Shown piece by piece: positions 19,265 through 26,368 of a stretch of 32,073 nucleotides of DNA (the first letter of the stretch is position 1; every line of letters begins with the position of its first letter). The position numbers were made by a program, and so were the translations under genes. Location: contig NZ_RZTT01000012.1 in the NCBI RefSeq assembly GCF_003996995.1, forward strand, positions 1-32,073, given 5' to 3'. The stretch is from Mesorhizobium sp. M7A.T.Ca.US.000.02.2.1. Its GTDB lineage: Bacteria > Pseudomonadota > Alphaproteobacteria > Rhizobiales > Rhizobiaceae. The notes under the pieces were generated by a model, which was not told the origin of the DNA, ran no database searches, and saw only the letters and a list, made by a program, of their open reading frames with translations.

Positions 19265-19885
19265 ATGTCGAGAACCCTCGTGCTCGTGCGTCACGGCCAG
19301 AGCGAATGGAATTTGAAGAACCTGTTCACCGGCTGGCGCGACGTCGACCTGACCGAGCAGGGTCACGCCGAGGCCAAGGCCGCCGGCCAGAAACTCATGG
19401 CGCGTGGCATGAAATTCGACATCGCCTTCACCTCGGCGCTGATCCGGGCGCAAAAAACCTGCCAGCACATTCTCGACGCGGTCGGCCAGAGCGATCTGAA
19501 AACCATCCGCGACCAGGCACTCAACGAGCGCGACTATGGCGACCTCTCCGGCCTCAACAAGGACGACGCCCGCAAGAAATGGGGCGAGGAGCAGGTGCAT
19601 GTCTGGCGCCGCTCCTACGACGTGCCGCCGCCCGCCGGCGAAAGCCTGAAGGACACCGGCGCCCGAGTCTGGCCCTATTACCTGCACGATCTGCAGCCGC
19701 ATGTGCTGCGCGGCGGCACCGTGCTGGTCGCCGCCCACGGCAACTCCCTGCGCGCGCTGATCATGGCGCTCGACGGCAAGTCGGGCGAGGAGATCGTCAA
19801 GCTGGAACTCGGCACCGGCGTGCCGGTCATCTACCAGCTCAACGCCGATTCCACCGTCGCTTCGAAGGAAGTGCTGGACGACTGA
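19265..19885 (+). CDS. gpmA: 2,3-bisphosphoglycerate-dependent phosphoglycerate mutase
   Basis: GpmA interconverts 3- and 2-phosphoglycerate in glycolysis through a phosphohistidine. The 206-aa protein is the short form common in alphaproteobacteria (the E. coli enzyme is about 250 aa). It has [12 protein letters not shown] with the phosphorylated histidine, [25 protein letters not shown] and the second catalytic histidine in [23 protein letters not shown] before the ATG is a strong ribosome binding site and rules out the longer upstream frame. It probably belongs to the ABC exporter-dapB transcript. Confidence 0.96.
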   Translation: MSRTLVLVRHGQSEWNLKNLFTGWRDVDLTEQGHAEAKAAGQKLMARGMKFDIAFTSALIRAQKTCQHILDAVGQSDLKTIRDQALNERDYGDLSGLNKDDARKKWGEEQVHVWRRSYDVPPPAGESLKDTGARVWPYYLHDLQPHVLRGGTVLVAAHGNSLRALIMALDGKSGEEIVKLELGTGVPVIYQLNADSTVASKEVLDD

Positions 19886-19918
19886 GCCGGCGAACGGAGC
19901 AACCGCGAAAAAAGCGCG

Positions 19919-19946
19919 TTGACAGCAATCGCTTGCCCGCTTACAT
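19919..19946 (+). promoter_or_regulatory. Sigma-70-type promoter for tRNA-Leu
   Basis: A consensus -35 box TTGACA (19919-19924) is followed after 16 bp by TTACAT (19941-19946), a fair -10 box. Transcription would start near 19953, a few bases before the tRNA 5' end at 19960, as expected for a monocistronic tRNA gene. Confidence 0.75.
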
Positions 19947-19959
19947 GAGCCCGCACCAG

Positions 19960-20043
19960 CCCAGATGGCGGAATTGGTAGACGCGCACGGTTCAGGTCCG
20001 TGTTCCGCAAGGAGTGGAGGTTCGAGTCCTCTTCTGGGCACCA
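19960..20043 (+). tRNA. tRNA-Leu, anticodon CAG
   Basis: The acceptor stem GCCCAGA (19960-19966) pairs perfectly with TCTGGGC (20033-20039), followed by A and an encoded CCA. The anticodon stem CACGG/CCGTG encloses the loop TTCAGGT, giving anticodon CAG at 19993-19995, which reads CUG leucine codons. A GGTTCGAGTCC T-arm and a long variable arm confirm a class II leucine tRNA. It has its own promoter and terminator. Confidence 0.97.
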
Positions 20044-20065
20044 AATTAACGGTTCAGAAACTTAG

Positions 20066-20100
20066 AGAAAAAGCCCGGCTCGTCCGGGCTTTTTCTTTTC
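20066..20100 (+). terminator. Intrinsic terminator of tRNA-Leu
   Basis: The stem AAAAAGCCCGG/CCGGGCTTTTT (20068-20078 and 20084-20094) with a 5-nt CTCGT loop is followed by TTTTC, a textbook rho-independent terminator starting about 25 bp after the tRNA. Confidence 0.93.
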
Positions 20101-20175
20101 AGCCAACCTCCCCTCGCGGCTAGCTCCTCAACAAACCGCTTCAAACTCCGCGCCCGCTTCGTTACGCTCAAAACC

Positions 20176-21855
20176 ATGGCTCAATCCACCACCCAGATCT
20201 TCGGTGCCCGCCGCGACCAGGCGTTCCCCACGCTGGCCGCGGTGGATATCGACCGCATGCGCCGGTTCGGCGAGGCCAGCTTCTATGCAGCCGGCGAGCA
20301 CATCATCGAAGCCGGCGATGTGGCGCCCGGTCTGATCGTCGTGCTGTCGGGCAGCGTGGACATCACCCAGGACGGCGGGCTCGGCCGGCGCGAGACGATC
20401 GTCACGCATGGCCCAGGCAGCTTCGTCGGCGAGCTGGCGCAGCTTTCGGCCCGTCCCTCGCTGGTCAATGCGCAGGCCGCCGAACCGGTGGAGGCGTTTG
20501 TCATCGCCTCGCAGCGGCTGCGCGACCTGATGGTGCAGGAGGCCAATCTCGGCGAGCGCATCATGCGGGCGCTGATCCTGCGCCGCGTCGGGCTTTTGGA
20601 GAGCGCCAAGAGCGGGCCGATCATCATCGGACCCCAGGACAATGCCGACGTGTTGCGGCTGCAGGGTTTCCTCGCCCGCAGCGGCCAACCGCACCGCGTG
20701 CTCGATTCCGGCAGCGACCCCTGCGCCAAAACCCTGGTAGAACGCTTCGAGGTCGATCCGCACCACCTGCCGATCGTGCTCTGTCCAAACGGCAGGCTGC
20801 TGATGAATCCCGGCGAAAAGGACCTCGCCCGCTGCATCGGCCTGCTGCGGCCGATCGATGCCGATACGGTGTATGACGTGGCCATCGTCGGCGCCGGCCC
20901 GGCAGGGCTGGCGGCGGCGGTCTATGCGGCCTCCGAGGGGCTATCGACGATCGTGCTCGATTGCCGCGCCTTCGGCGGACAGGCCGGTGCATCCTCGCGC
21001 ATCGAGAACTATCTTGGTTTCCCCACAGGCATTACCGGCATGGCGCTGATGGCGCGCGCCTACAACCAGGCGCAGAAATTCGGCGTCGAAATGGTCATCC
21101 CGGACGAGGCGAAGCTTTTGAGCGCCGCCTCCGACGCGTCTGGCGCCCGCTATCTGCTCGATGTCGGTGATGGCGAGACCGTGCGCACGCGCAGCGTGGT
21201 GATCGCCAGCGGCGCGCGCTATCGCCGCCTCGACATCGCCAATCTGGCGCGGTTCGAGGGAACGTGCGTGCACTATTGGGCGTCGCCCATCGAAGGCCGG
21301 CTTTGCGCGGACCAGGAAGTGGCGCTGGTCGGCGCCGGCAATTCGGCCGGGCAGGCGGCTGTCTACTTGGCCAGTCATGCGCGCAAAGTGGCGCTGCTGG
21401 CGCGCGGTGGCAGCCTCGATGCCAGCATGTCGCGCTACCTGGTCGAACGCATCAAGGCGCAGCCTAACATCGAGGTGCTGACCGGGACCGAAATCGAGGC
21501 GCTGGACGGCGAAGAGGGCAATCTTGGCACGGTGCGATGGCGCGACCGCGCCAGCGGCGCGGAAACGACGCGCCCGATCCGCCATCTCTTTCTCTTCATC
21601 GGCGCCGACCCGAACACCGATTGGCTGGCGAATTGCGATGTGGCGCTGGACGCAAGGGGGTTCGTGCGCACCGGATCGGAGCTGGGATCGGCGCAGATGG
21701 AGACGAGCCGCAGCGGCGTGTTCGCCATCGGCGACGTCCGCGCCGGTTCGGTCAAACGCGTCGCGGCGGCTGTCGGCGAAGGCGCCCAGGTGGTCGCGGC
21801 ATTGCATGCCTATCTCGCGCGCGCGGACGCACCTCAAACAGCAGGGAGACCATGA
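20176..21855 (+). CDS. Cyclic-nucleotide-binding/thioredoxin-reductase-like fusion lacking the redox CxxC
   Basis: The 559-aa protein has three parts. Residues about 20-130 form a cNMP-binding (CRP-like beta-roll) domain (GEHIIEAGDVAPGLIVVLSG; GPGSFVGELAQLS). Residues about 145-220 look like a thioredoxin-like domain (GPIIIGPQDNADVLRLQGFL), but without a CxxC. Residues about 232-545 are a thioredoxin-reductase-like FAD/NADPH module with FAD site VAIVGAGPAGLAAAVYAASE, NADPH site VALVGAGNSAGQAAVYLASH and the C-terminal FAD-contacting SGVFAIGDVRAGSVKRVAAA. Where true reductases have CATC, this reads HYWASPIEG, so it cannot pass electrons through the usual disulfide. It is translationally coupled to the UBP zinc-finger gene. 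Its role is unknown; a ligand-gated flavin oxidoreductase is the likeliest inference. Confidence 0.9.
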   Translation: MAQSTTQIFGARRDQAFPTLAAVDIDRMRRFGEASFYAAGEHIIEAGDVAPGLIVVLSGSVDITQDGGLGRRETIVTHGPGSFVGELAQLSARPSLVNAQAAEPVEAFVIASQRLRDLMVQEANLGERIMRALILRRVGLLESAKSGPIIIGPQDNADVLRLQGFLARSGQPHRVLDSGSDPCAKTLVERFEVDPHHLPIVLCPNGRLLMNPGEKDLARCIGLLRPIDADTVYDVAIVGAGPAGLAAAVYAASEGLSTIVLDCRAFGGQAGASSRIENYLGFPTGITGMALMARAYNQAQKFGVEMVIPDEAKLLSAASDASGARYLLDVGDGETVRTRSVVIASGARYRRLDIANLARFEGTCVHYWASPIEGRLCADQEVALVGAGNSAGQAAVYLASHARKVALLARGGSLDASMSRYLVERIKAQPNIEVLTGTEIEALDGEEGNLGTVRWRDRASGAETTRPIRHLFLFIGADPNTDWLANCDVALDARGFVRTGSELGSAQMETSRSGVFAIGDVRAGSVKRVAAAVGEGAQVVAALHAYLARADAPQTAGRP

Positions 21856-22160
21856 TGGATGAATGCAGGCATACGCGCGACATCAGGAAGGTGACGCCGA
21901 GTGCGCTCGGCTGCGAGGAGTGCCTGAAGAGCGGGTCGCAATGGGTGCATTTGCGGCTCTGCCGCACCTGCGGCCATGTCGGCTGCTGCGACGACTCGCC
22001 CAACCGCCACGCCACCAAACATTTCCACGCCACCAAGCATCCGATCATCGAGGGCTACGATCCGCCGGAAGGCTGGGCATGGTGCTATGTCGACGAGGTG
22101 TTTGTCGACCTCGGCGACGACGTGACCCTGCAGAACGGCCCGATCCCGCGCTTTGTTTGA
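21852..22160 (+). CDS. Bacterial UBP-type (ZnF-UBP) zinc-finger protein
   Basis: The 102-aa protein is one ZnF-UBP domain, the fold that in eukaryotic deubiquitinases grips the free C-terminal GlyGly of ubiquitin. Zinc-ligand candidates are in order: CRHTRD, CEECLKSG, LCRTCGHVGCCDDSPNRHAT and HFHATKHP, matching the C/H spacing of the family. The start is ATG at 21852, overlapping the previous stop (ATGATGG); the second ATG at 21855 is better spaced from GGGAG. Coupling to the flavoprotein suggests the two work together, possibly on a peptide or protein C-terminus or a small molecule. Bacterial functions of this family are not established. Confidence 0.88.
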   Translation: MMDECRHTRDIRKVTPSALGCEECLKSGSQWVHLRLCRTCGHVGCCDDSPNRHATKHFHATKHPIIEGYDPPEGWAWCYVDEVFVDLGDDVTLQNGPIPRFV

Positions 22161-22248
22161 GCGGCGGCGCATGGCGACGGAATCCCGGGAAAAGCGCGAT
22201 CCGTCCGGGCTTCATTGGCGGCGGTTTCCCTGCTGAACGGCCTGGCAG

Positions 22249-22623
22249 TCAGTCAGCGAAATACAGATATCCCAGCCACCCGGCCAGCACGATCGAGGCA
22301 GTCCAGATACAAACAATGATCACCGCCGCGTAGCGGCTCACCGGCCTGTCGGCGGCCAGCGCGGCGGTCTTTCTGTGTTCCGCCATCACCTCGGGCGGTA
22401 TCATCCTGACCACGGCAAGGACGCCCAAAGGGACAAGGATGACGTCGTCGAGATAGCCGATCACCGGAATGAAATCGGGGATCAGGTCGATTGGCGACAA
22501 GGCATAGCTTGCAACACACACGGCAAGCGCCTTGGCGTACCAGGGTGTTCGGGGATCGCGAGCAGCGAGGTAGAGCGCATGCACATCGCGCTTGATCGTT
22601 CGGGCCCACTCATTCAGTGCCAT
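22249..22623 (-). CDS. DUF1232 (YkvA-family) membrane protein
   Basis: The 124-aa protein has the DUF1232 core WYAKALAVCVASYALSPIDL followed by IPDFIPVIGYLDDVILVPLG, a conserved amphipathic/hydrophobic hairpin, and a C-terminal transmembrane helix (YAAVIIVCIWTASIVLAGWL). The function of the family is unknown, although it recurs across bacteria. The gene is convergent with the UBP-type gene, with an 88-bp gap showing nothing clear. The ribosome binding site is weak. Confidence 0.88.
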   Translation of the reverse strand: MALNEWARTIKRDVHALYLAARDPRTPWYAKALAVCVASYALSPIDLIPDFIPVIGYLDDVILVPLGVLAVVRMIPPEVMAEHRKTAALAADRPVSRYAAVIIVCIWTASIVLAGWLGYLYFAD

Positions 22624-22713
22624 CGGATGATTTTAGCGCCAAATGAAAACCGCCGATAGCGCCCGCCAGGCGCCTGCCTCCGAGAGCATCTCGAAGAGCC
22701 GATGACCGCCGGT

Positions 22714-22896
22714 CTACCGCACGGAGCCGGTGACGGTCGGGTCGATCATGCTGGGAACGGACTTGCGTTCGTTGCCGGCAAGCGCCGCTATGATCAGCAG
22801 GCTGGCAACCACCGGGACAAACAGGATGGCAACGCGAGCTTGCACGTAAAAGATGGCGCGCCATTCATTGCGCTTGTCGGGGCTGTTGCTCATCAT
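22714..22896 (-). CDS. Small single-pass membrane protein, hypothetical
   Basis: A 60-aa frame from ATG at 22896 has a polar N-terminus (MMSNSPDKRNEWRAIFYVQA), one clear transmembrane segment (VAILFVPVVASLLIIAALAG) and a short polar tail. A GTG two codons upstream is possible. The ribosome binding site is poor, and no family is recognised. The transmembrane segment and its lone position between two minus-strand genes make it a plausible but unproven gene. Confidence 0.45.
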   Translation of the reverse strand: MMSNSPDKRNEWRAIFYVQARVAILFVPVVASLLIIAALAGNERKSVPSMIDPTVTGSVR

Positions 22897-23023
22897 ACTC
22901 ACTTTGTCGGTCCCCCACGCGGTGACATAGCCGCAAACGGTTAAACAACTCCTTCCGACTTCGTTAACCCAGCGGAATTGAGGCGAAATTCCCGGGCGAT
23001 CCCAGAGATGGCGATGCCAGGCT

Positions 23024-25012
23024 TCAGTTCAGCCCGATAAGCCTGGCGCCCTGCCGGAACAGCGCCACGGCGTCCGGTTCGAAGCGGAAGGTGCCGATGA
23101 AATCGTCGGCGCAATAGTCCGGCCTTGTCTTGCGGATGGCGGCGGCGAAGCCGCGCGCCTCTTCGAGCCGTCCGGCCAGCGCCAGGCAGTGCGCGGCGAT
23201 CGCCAGTATGATGGCGTGGGCGTTGGGCCGCGCCGCCGCCTTCAGCGCCCATTCGGCCGCTTCCGCGAACTGGCCGAGCCGGACATGCGCCATGGCGCGT
23301 GCGCCCAGCATGCCGAACAGCAGCGGGTCGAACGGGCTGAGATGGCGCGAGTGATCCGAAGAGCCTATCGCCGCTCGCGGGTCGCCCGACTGCGAATGCA
23401 CGAAGGACAGCGCGTAGTGGCCGAGCGCGAAGTTGGGGCTGAGATCGACAGCTCGCTCGAGTTCGAACAGCGAACCGTCCTGCTCGCCGCGCAGCCACAG
23501 CGCCCGGCCCATCGCCCAATGCGCGGCCGGATTGTGGTCGTCGACCAGCAGGCTGTGTCCGGCGCTCTCGAAGGCCAGCGCGCTTTCGCGGTCGCGGTCG
23601 CCCCAGCGCTGGAAGGCGTTCTGCCAGTGGGTGAAGGACAGGCCGGCATAGGCGCGGGCAAAGGTCGGGTCGAGCTGCAAGGCCTGGGCAAAGAAATGCC
23701 GCGCCTGTTCGTTTTCCGCCTGGGTGAAGCGGTACATGTGCCAGAGGCCGCGATGGTAGGCCTCCCAGGCGTTGAGCGAGCTGGGCGCCTTCAGCATGGC
23801 GCGGTTGCGCTCGACGGTTTCGATCTCGGCCGAGATCGAGGAGACGATGCTGTTGCCGATGTCGTCGAGCACGGAAAAGACGTCATCGGGCCTGCGCTCG
23901 AACGTCTCGGCCCAGACGATCCTGGCGCTGCGAACCTCGATCAGTTCGACGCTGACGATGAGGCGGCCGGCCGGGCTGCGTACCGTGCCAGTGGCGACAT
24001 AGTCGACATTCAGCCGCCGGCCGGCATCCTCGGGCGCGATGTTCTTCTCGGCCAGTGCAAACACCGATCCGCGCGCGATGACGAAGAAATCCCTGAGCTT
24101 GGCCAGGCGGGTGATGATGTCGTGGGTGAAACCATCGGCCAATCCGCCGCGCGTGCCGCCGCTCTCCTCGACAAACGGCATCACCGCCAGCGACGCGTGG
24201 CTGGGCTCGACCGGGCCGGGTACGGTGGGCATGGTGGCCACCAGTGGCGATAGCGTGGACTGGCAGGCCGCCCGAAGCGAGGTGGCCGACTGTCGGTCAC
24301 GGATCGCCCGCCAGGCCGCGCGAAGCGGTGCGAAATCGAGCTCCTCCGACCGGAACAATCGCTCCGCCGAAGCCAGGTGCTGCTCTGCCGCGCCGGCCTC
24401 GCCGCGCCCTGCCAGACCGGTCAGCAGTGCTGCATGCGCACGCGTGTCGAACGGCGCCAGTTCCACCCATGTGTCGAGATGGGCGATCGCCTCCTCACTA
24501 TGCGCCGGCAGGCTCGCGACAAGCCGTTCCAGCACGGCGGCATGGCAAGCGCTGAAGCGGCGGCGCTGCGCGATCAGCCAGCTGTTGAAATGCGGGCTGC
24601 GCTCGAGCTCCAGCCCGTCGAGGAAATCGCCGGCAAACAGTTTGGCCAGCGCCCGCAAGCGGTCGACCTCAAGGCTGCCGATCCCTTGCTTGGCGGCCTG
24701 GCTGACCTCCAGCGCATCGACCAGGCAATCGCTGAGATCCAGCGCGACCGTGTCGCCCTGTGTCGCGACCCGGGGTCGGCCCGGCGCGTCGAGTGCGCCG
24801 CGCAGCTTGCTCAGGCACCAGCGCAGCTCGCCCCTTGGATCGTTCGGCACATCCCACAGCAGCTCGCACAGACGGCTGCGGCTGACAGGATGCGGCGCCA
24901 GCGCCAGATAGGCCAACAGAGCGCGCAGCTTGCGTGACGACGGCAACGTAACCGGCACATCATTGCGGGAGATCGCCAGCGTTCCGAGCAGGCGCACGGA
25001 AAGGACCGGCAT
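23024..25012 (-). CDS. SARP-type regulator with BTAD, TolB-like and TPR regions
   Basis: The 662-aa cytoplasmic regulator begins with an OmpR-like winged helix (VLSVRLLGTLAISRNDVPVT, then LPSSRKLRALLAYLALAP and SRSRLCELLWDVPNDPRGEL), followed by a bacterial transcriptional activator (BTAD) helical domain. A TolB/adenylate-cyclase-associated N-domain follows (SLAVMPFVEESGG; DGFTHDIITRLAKLRDFFVI; GTVRSPAGRLIVSVELIEV). The C-terminal third is TPR repeats (FAQALQLDPTFARAYAGLSF; ALWLRGEQDGSLFELERAVD). This architecture is typical of rhizobial SARP/CadC-like activators, which respond to unknown signals. The ATG at 25012 starts immediately before the DNA-binding domain; an in-frame GTG at 25069 would add 19 residues. 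It is divergent from the CysK-like/decarboxylase operon and is its likeliest regulator. Confidence 0.9.
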   Translation of the reverse strand: MPVLSVRLLGTLAISRNDVPVTLPSSRKLRALLAYLALAPHPVSRSRLCELLWDVPNDPRGELRWCLSKLRGALDAPGRPRVATQGDTVALDLSDCLVDALEVSQAAKQGIGSLEVDRLRALAKLFAGDFLDGLELERSPHFNSWLIAQRRRFSACHAAVLERLVASLPAHSEEAIAHLDTWVELAPFDTRAHAALLTGLAGRGEAGAAEQHLASAERLFRSEELDFAPLRAAWRAIRDRQSATSLRAACQSTLSPLVATMPTVPGPVEPSHASLAVMPFVEESGGTRGGLADGFTHDIITRLAKLRDFFVIARGSVFALAEKNIAPEDAGRRLNVDYVATGTVRSPAGRLIVSVELIEVRSARIVWAETFERRPDDVFSVLDDIGNSIVSSISAEIETVERNRAMLKAPSSLNAWEAYHRGLWHMYRFTQAENEQARHFFAQALQLDPTFARAYAGLSFTHWQNAFQRWGDRDRESALAFESAGHSLLVDDHNPAAHWAMGRALWLRGEQDGSLFELERAVDLSPNFALGHYALSFVHSQSGDPRAAIGSSDHSRHLSPFDPLLFGMLGARAMAHVRLGQFAEAAEWALKAAARPNAHAIILAIAAHCLALAGRLEEARGFAAAIRKTRPDYCADDFIGTFRFEPDAVALFRQGARLIGLN

Positions 25013-25112
25013 GTCGCCGTCCGGCCTCGATCGGCTGGATTCCACGTGCGTTTCCACGCCTGCTCCCACGCTGGCCTGTCGGCCTCTCCTGTATCACCAA
25101 ACACGACACGGC

Positions 25113-25143
25113 GCATCCGGCAGCGGATTTCAGCGCCGGATGC
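25113..25143. promoter_or_regulatory. Inverted repeat in the divergent promoter region (candidate operator)
   Basis: A perfect 8-bp inverted repeat GCATCCGG/CCGGATGC (25113-25120 and 25136-25143), with a 15-nt spacer, lies between the SARP regulator and the CysK-like gene. Two more short stems are close by: TGCCGC/GCGGCA (25150-25164) and GCCGGTT/AACCGGC (25211-25227). Together they form a cluster of dyads in a 254-bp divergent region. Operator function is inference. Confidence 0.45.
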
Positions 25144-25210
25144 AGCCATTGCCGCTGTGCGGCATGTCAGTCCTAGCGCGGCAAGGTCACCAAACCTCGC
25201 CGCCCGACCC

Positions 25211-25227
25211 GCCGGTTTGTAACCGGC
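25211..25227. promoter_or_regulatory. 7-bp inverted repeat upstream of the CysK-like gene
   Basis: GCCGGTT-TGT-AACCGGC is a perfect dyad 40 bp before the CysK-like start codon. It could be a protein-binding site for the divergent regulator or an RNA hairpin in the leader. Confidence 0.4.
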
Positions 25228-25266
25228 CCGTGAAGACAAGACGCAATGACAATCAAGGAGACCAAG

Positions 25267-26355
25267 ATGTTGCAGCAGCAGAAGATTAGAACCACGGCCG
25301 GGCGCGGCCGCCTGTTCGACAGCATTCTCGACACCGTCGGCGACACGCCGGTGGTTCGCATCAACAATCTCGGACCATCCCACGCGACGATCTACGTCAA
25401 GGCCGAGTACTTCAATCCCGGCGCCTCGGTGAAGGACCGGCTGGCGCTCAACATCATCGAGGAGGGCGAGCGCAGCGGTGCGCTGAAGCCGGGCCAGACG
25501 GTGGTCGAGGCGACCAGCGGCAACACCGGGATCGGCCTCGCCATGGTCTGCGCGCAAAAGGGCTATCCGCTGGTCGTCACCATGGCCGACAGTTTTTCGG
25601 TCGAGCGCCGCAAGCTGATGCGCATGCTGGGCGCCAAAGTGGTGCTGACGCCGCGCGCTGAAAAAGGTTTCGGCATGTACAAGAAGGCGGTGGAACTGGC
25701 CGAGGCCAATGGCTGGTTCCTCGCCCGCCAGTTCGAGACGGCCGCCAATGCCGCCATCCACGAGGCGACGACGGCGCGCGAGATCGTCAATGATTTCGCC
25801 GGCTCGCGGCTCGATTGCTTCGTCACCGGCTATGGCACCGGCGGCACGGTGGTGGGCGTGGCGCGCGTGCTGCGCCGCGAGCGTCCGGAAACCCGCATCG
25901 TGCTCTCCGAGCCGGCCAACGCGCAGCTCATCGGCAGCGGCAAGGTCCAGCAGCGCGGCGCCGATGGTGCCCCCGCCGCCAGCCATCCGGCCTTCGAGCC
26001 GCACCCGATCCAGGGCTGGACGCCGGACTTCATCCCCAACGTGCTGCAGGAGGCGATCGACACCAGCCTCTATGACGAGGTGATGCCGATCGCCGGGCCC
26101 GAGGGCATCAAATGGGCCAGGGAATTGGCGCGGAAAGAGGGCATCTTCACCGGCATTTCCGGCGGCGCCACCTTCGCCGTGGCACGGCAGGTCGCGGAGA
26201 AGGCGCCGGCCGGCGCGGTGATCCTGTGCATGCTGCCCGACACCGGCGAGCGCTACATGTCGACGCCGCTGTTCGACGGGATCGAGGCCGAGATGGATGC
26301 CGAGGAGGCCGCCCTGTCGCGCTCGACGCCCGGCTGCCAGTTCCCGGCGACTTGA
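25267..26355 (+). CDS. Cysteine synthase-like PLP enzyme (beta-substituted alanine synthase family)
   Basis: The 362-aa fold-type II PLP enzyme is related to CysK. The PLP lysine is K56 in NPGASVKDR, the phosphate loop TSGNTG is at 83-88, and GYGTGGTVVGVARVL is the glycine-rich PLP site. It is longer than the usual 310-aa CysK: an extra segment (SGKVQQRGADGAPAASHPAF) precedes the family HPIQGWTPDFIPNVL, and there is a 20-residue C-terminal extension. The 25267 ATG has a strong AAGGAG site; the upstream ATG at 25246 does not. It ends 13 bp before a group II decarboxylase, which suggests it makes a beta-substituted alanine for decarboxylation rather than housekeeping cysteine. That is inference. 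Confidence 0.88.
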   Translation: MLQQQKIRTTAGRGRLFDSILDTVGDTPVVRINNLGPSHATIYVKAEYFNPGASVKDRLALNIIEEGERSGALKPGQTVVEATSGNTGIGLAMVCAQKGYPLVVTMADSFSVERRKLMRMLGAKVVLTPRAEKGFGMYKKAVELAEANGWFLARQFETAANAAIHEATTAREIVNDFAGSRLDCFVTGYGTGGTVVGVARVLRRERPETRIVLSEPANAQLIGSGKVQQRGADGAPAASHPAFEPHPIQGWTPDFIPNVLQEAIDTSLYDEVMPIAGPEGIKWARELARKEGIFTGISGGATFAVARQVAEKAPAGAVILCMLPDTGERYMSTPLFDGIEAEMDAEEAALSRSTPGCQFPAT

Positions 26356-26368
26356 CGGGAGATCTGGT

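Noticed and set aside
18707-20044. 445-codon antisense frame through dapB, gpmA and the tRNA
   Set aside because: It crosses three confirmed genes including a tRNA.
22926-22970. GGTTAA/TTAACC inverted repeat upstream of the small membrane gene
   Set aside because: Only six bases per arm with a 19-base spacer; could be chance, so not listed as an operator.
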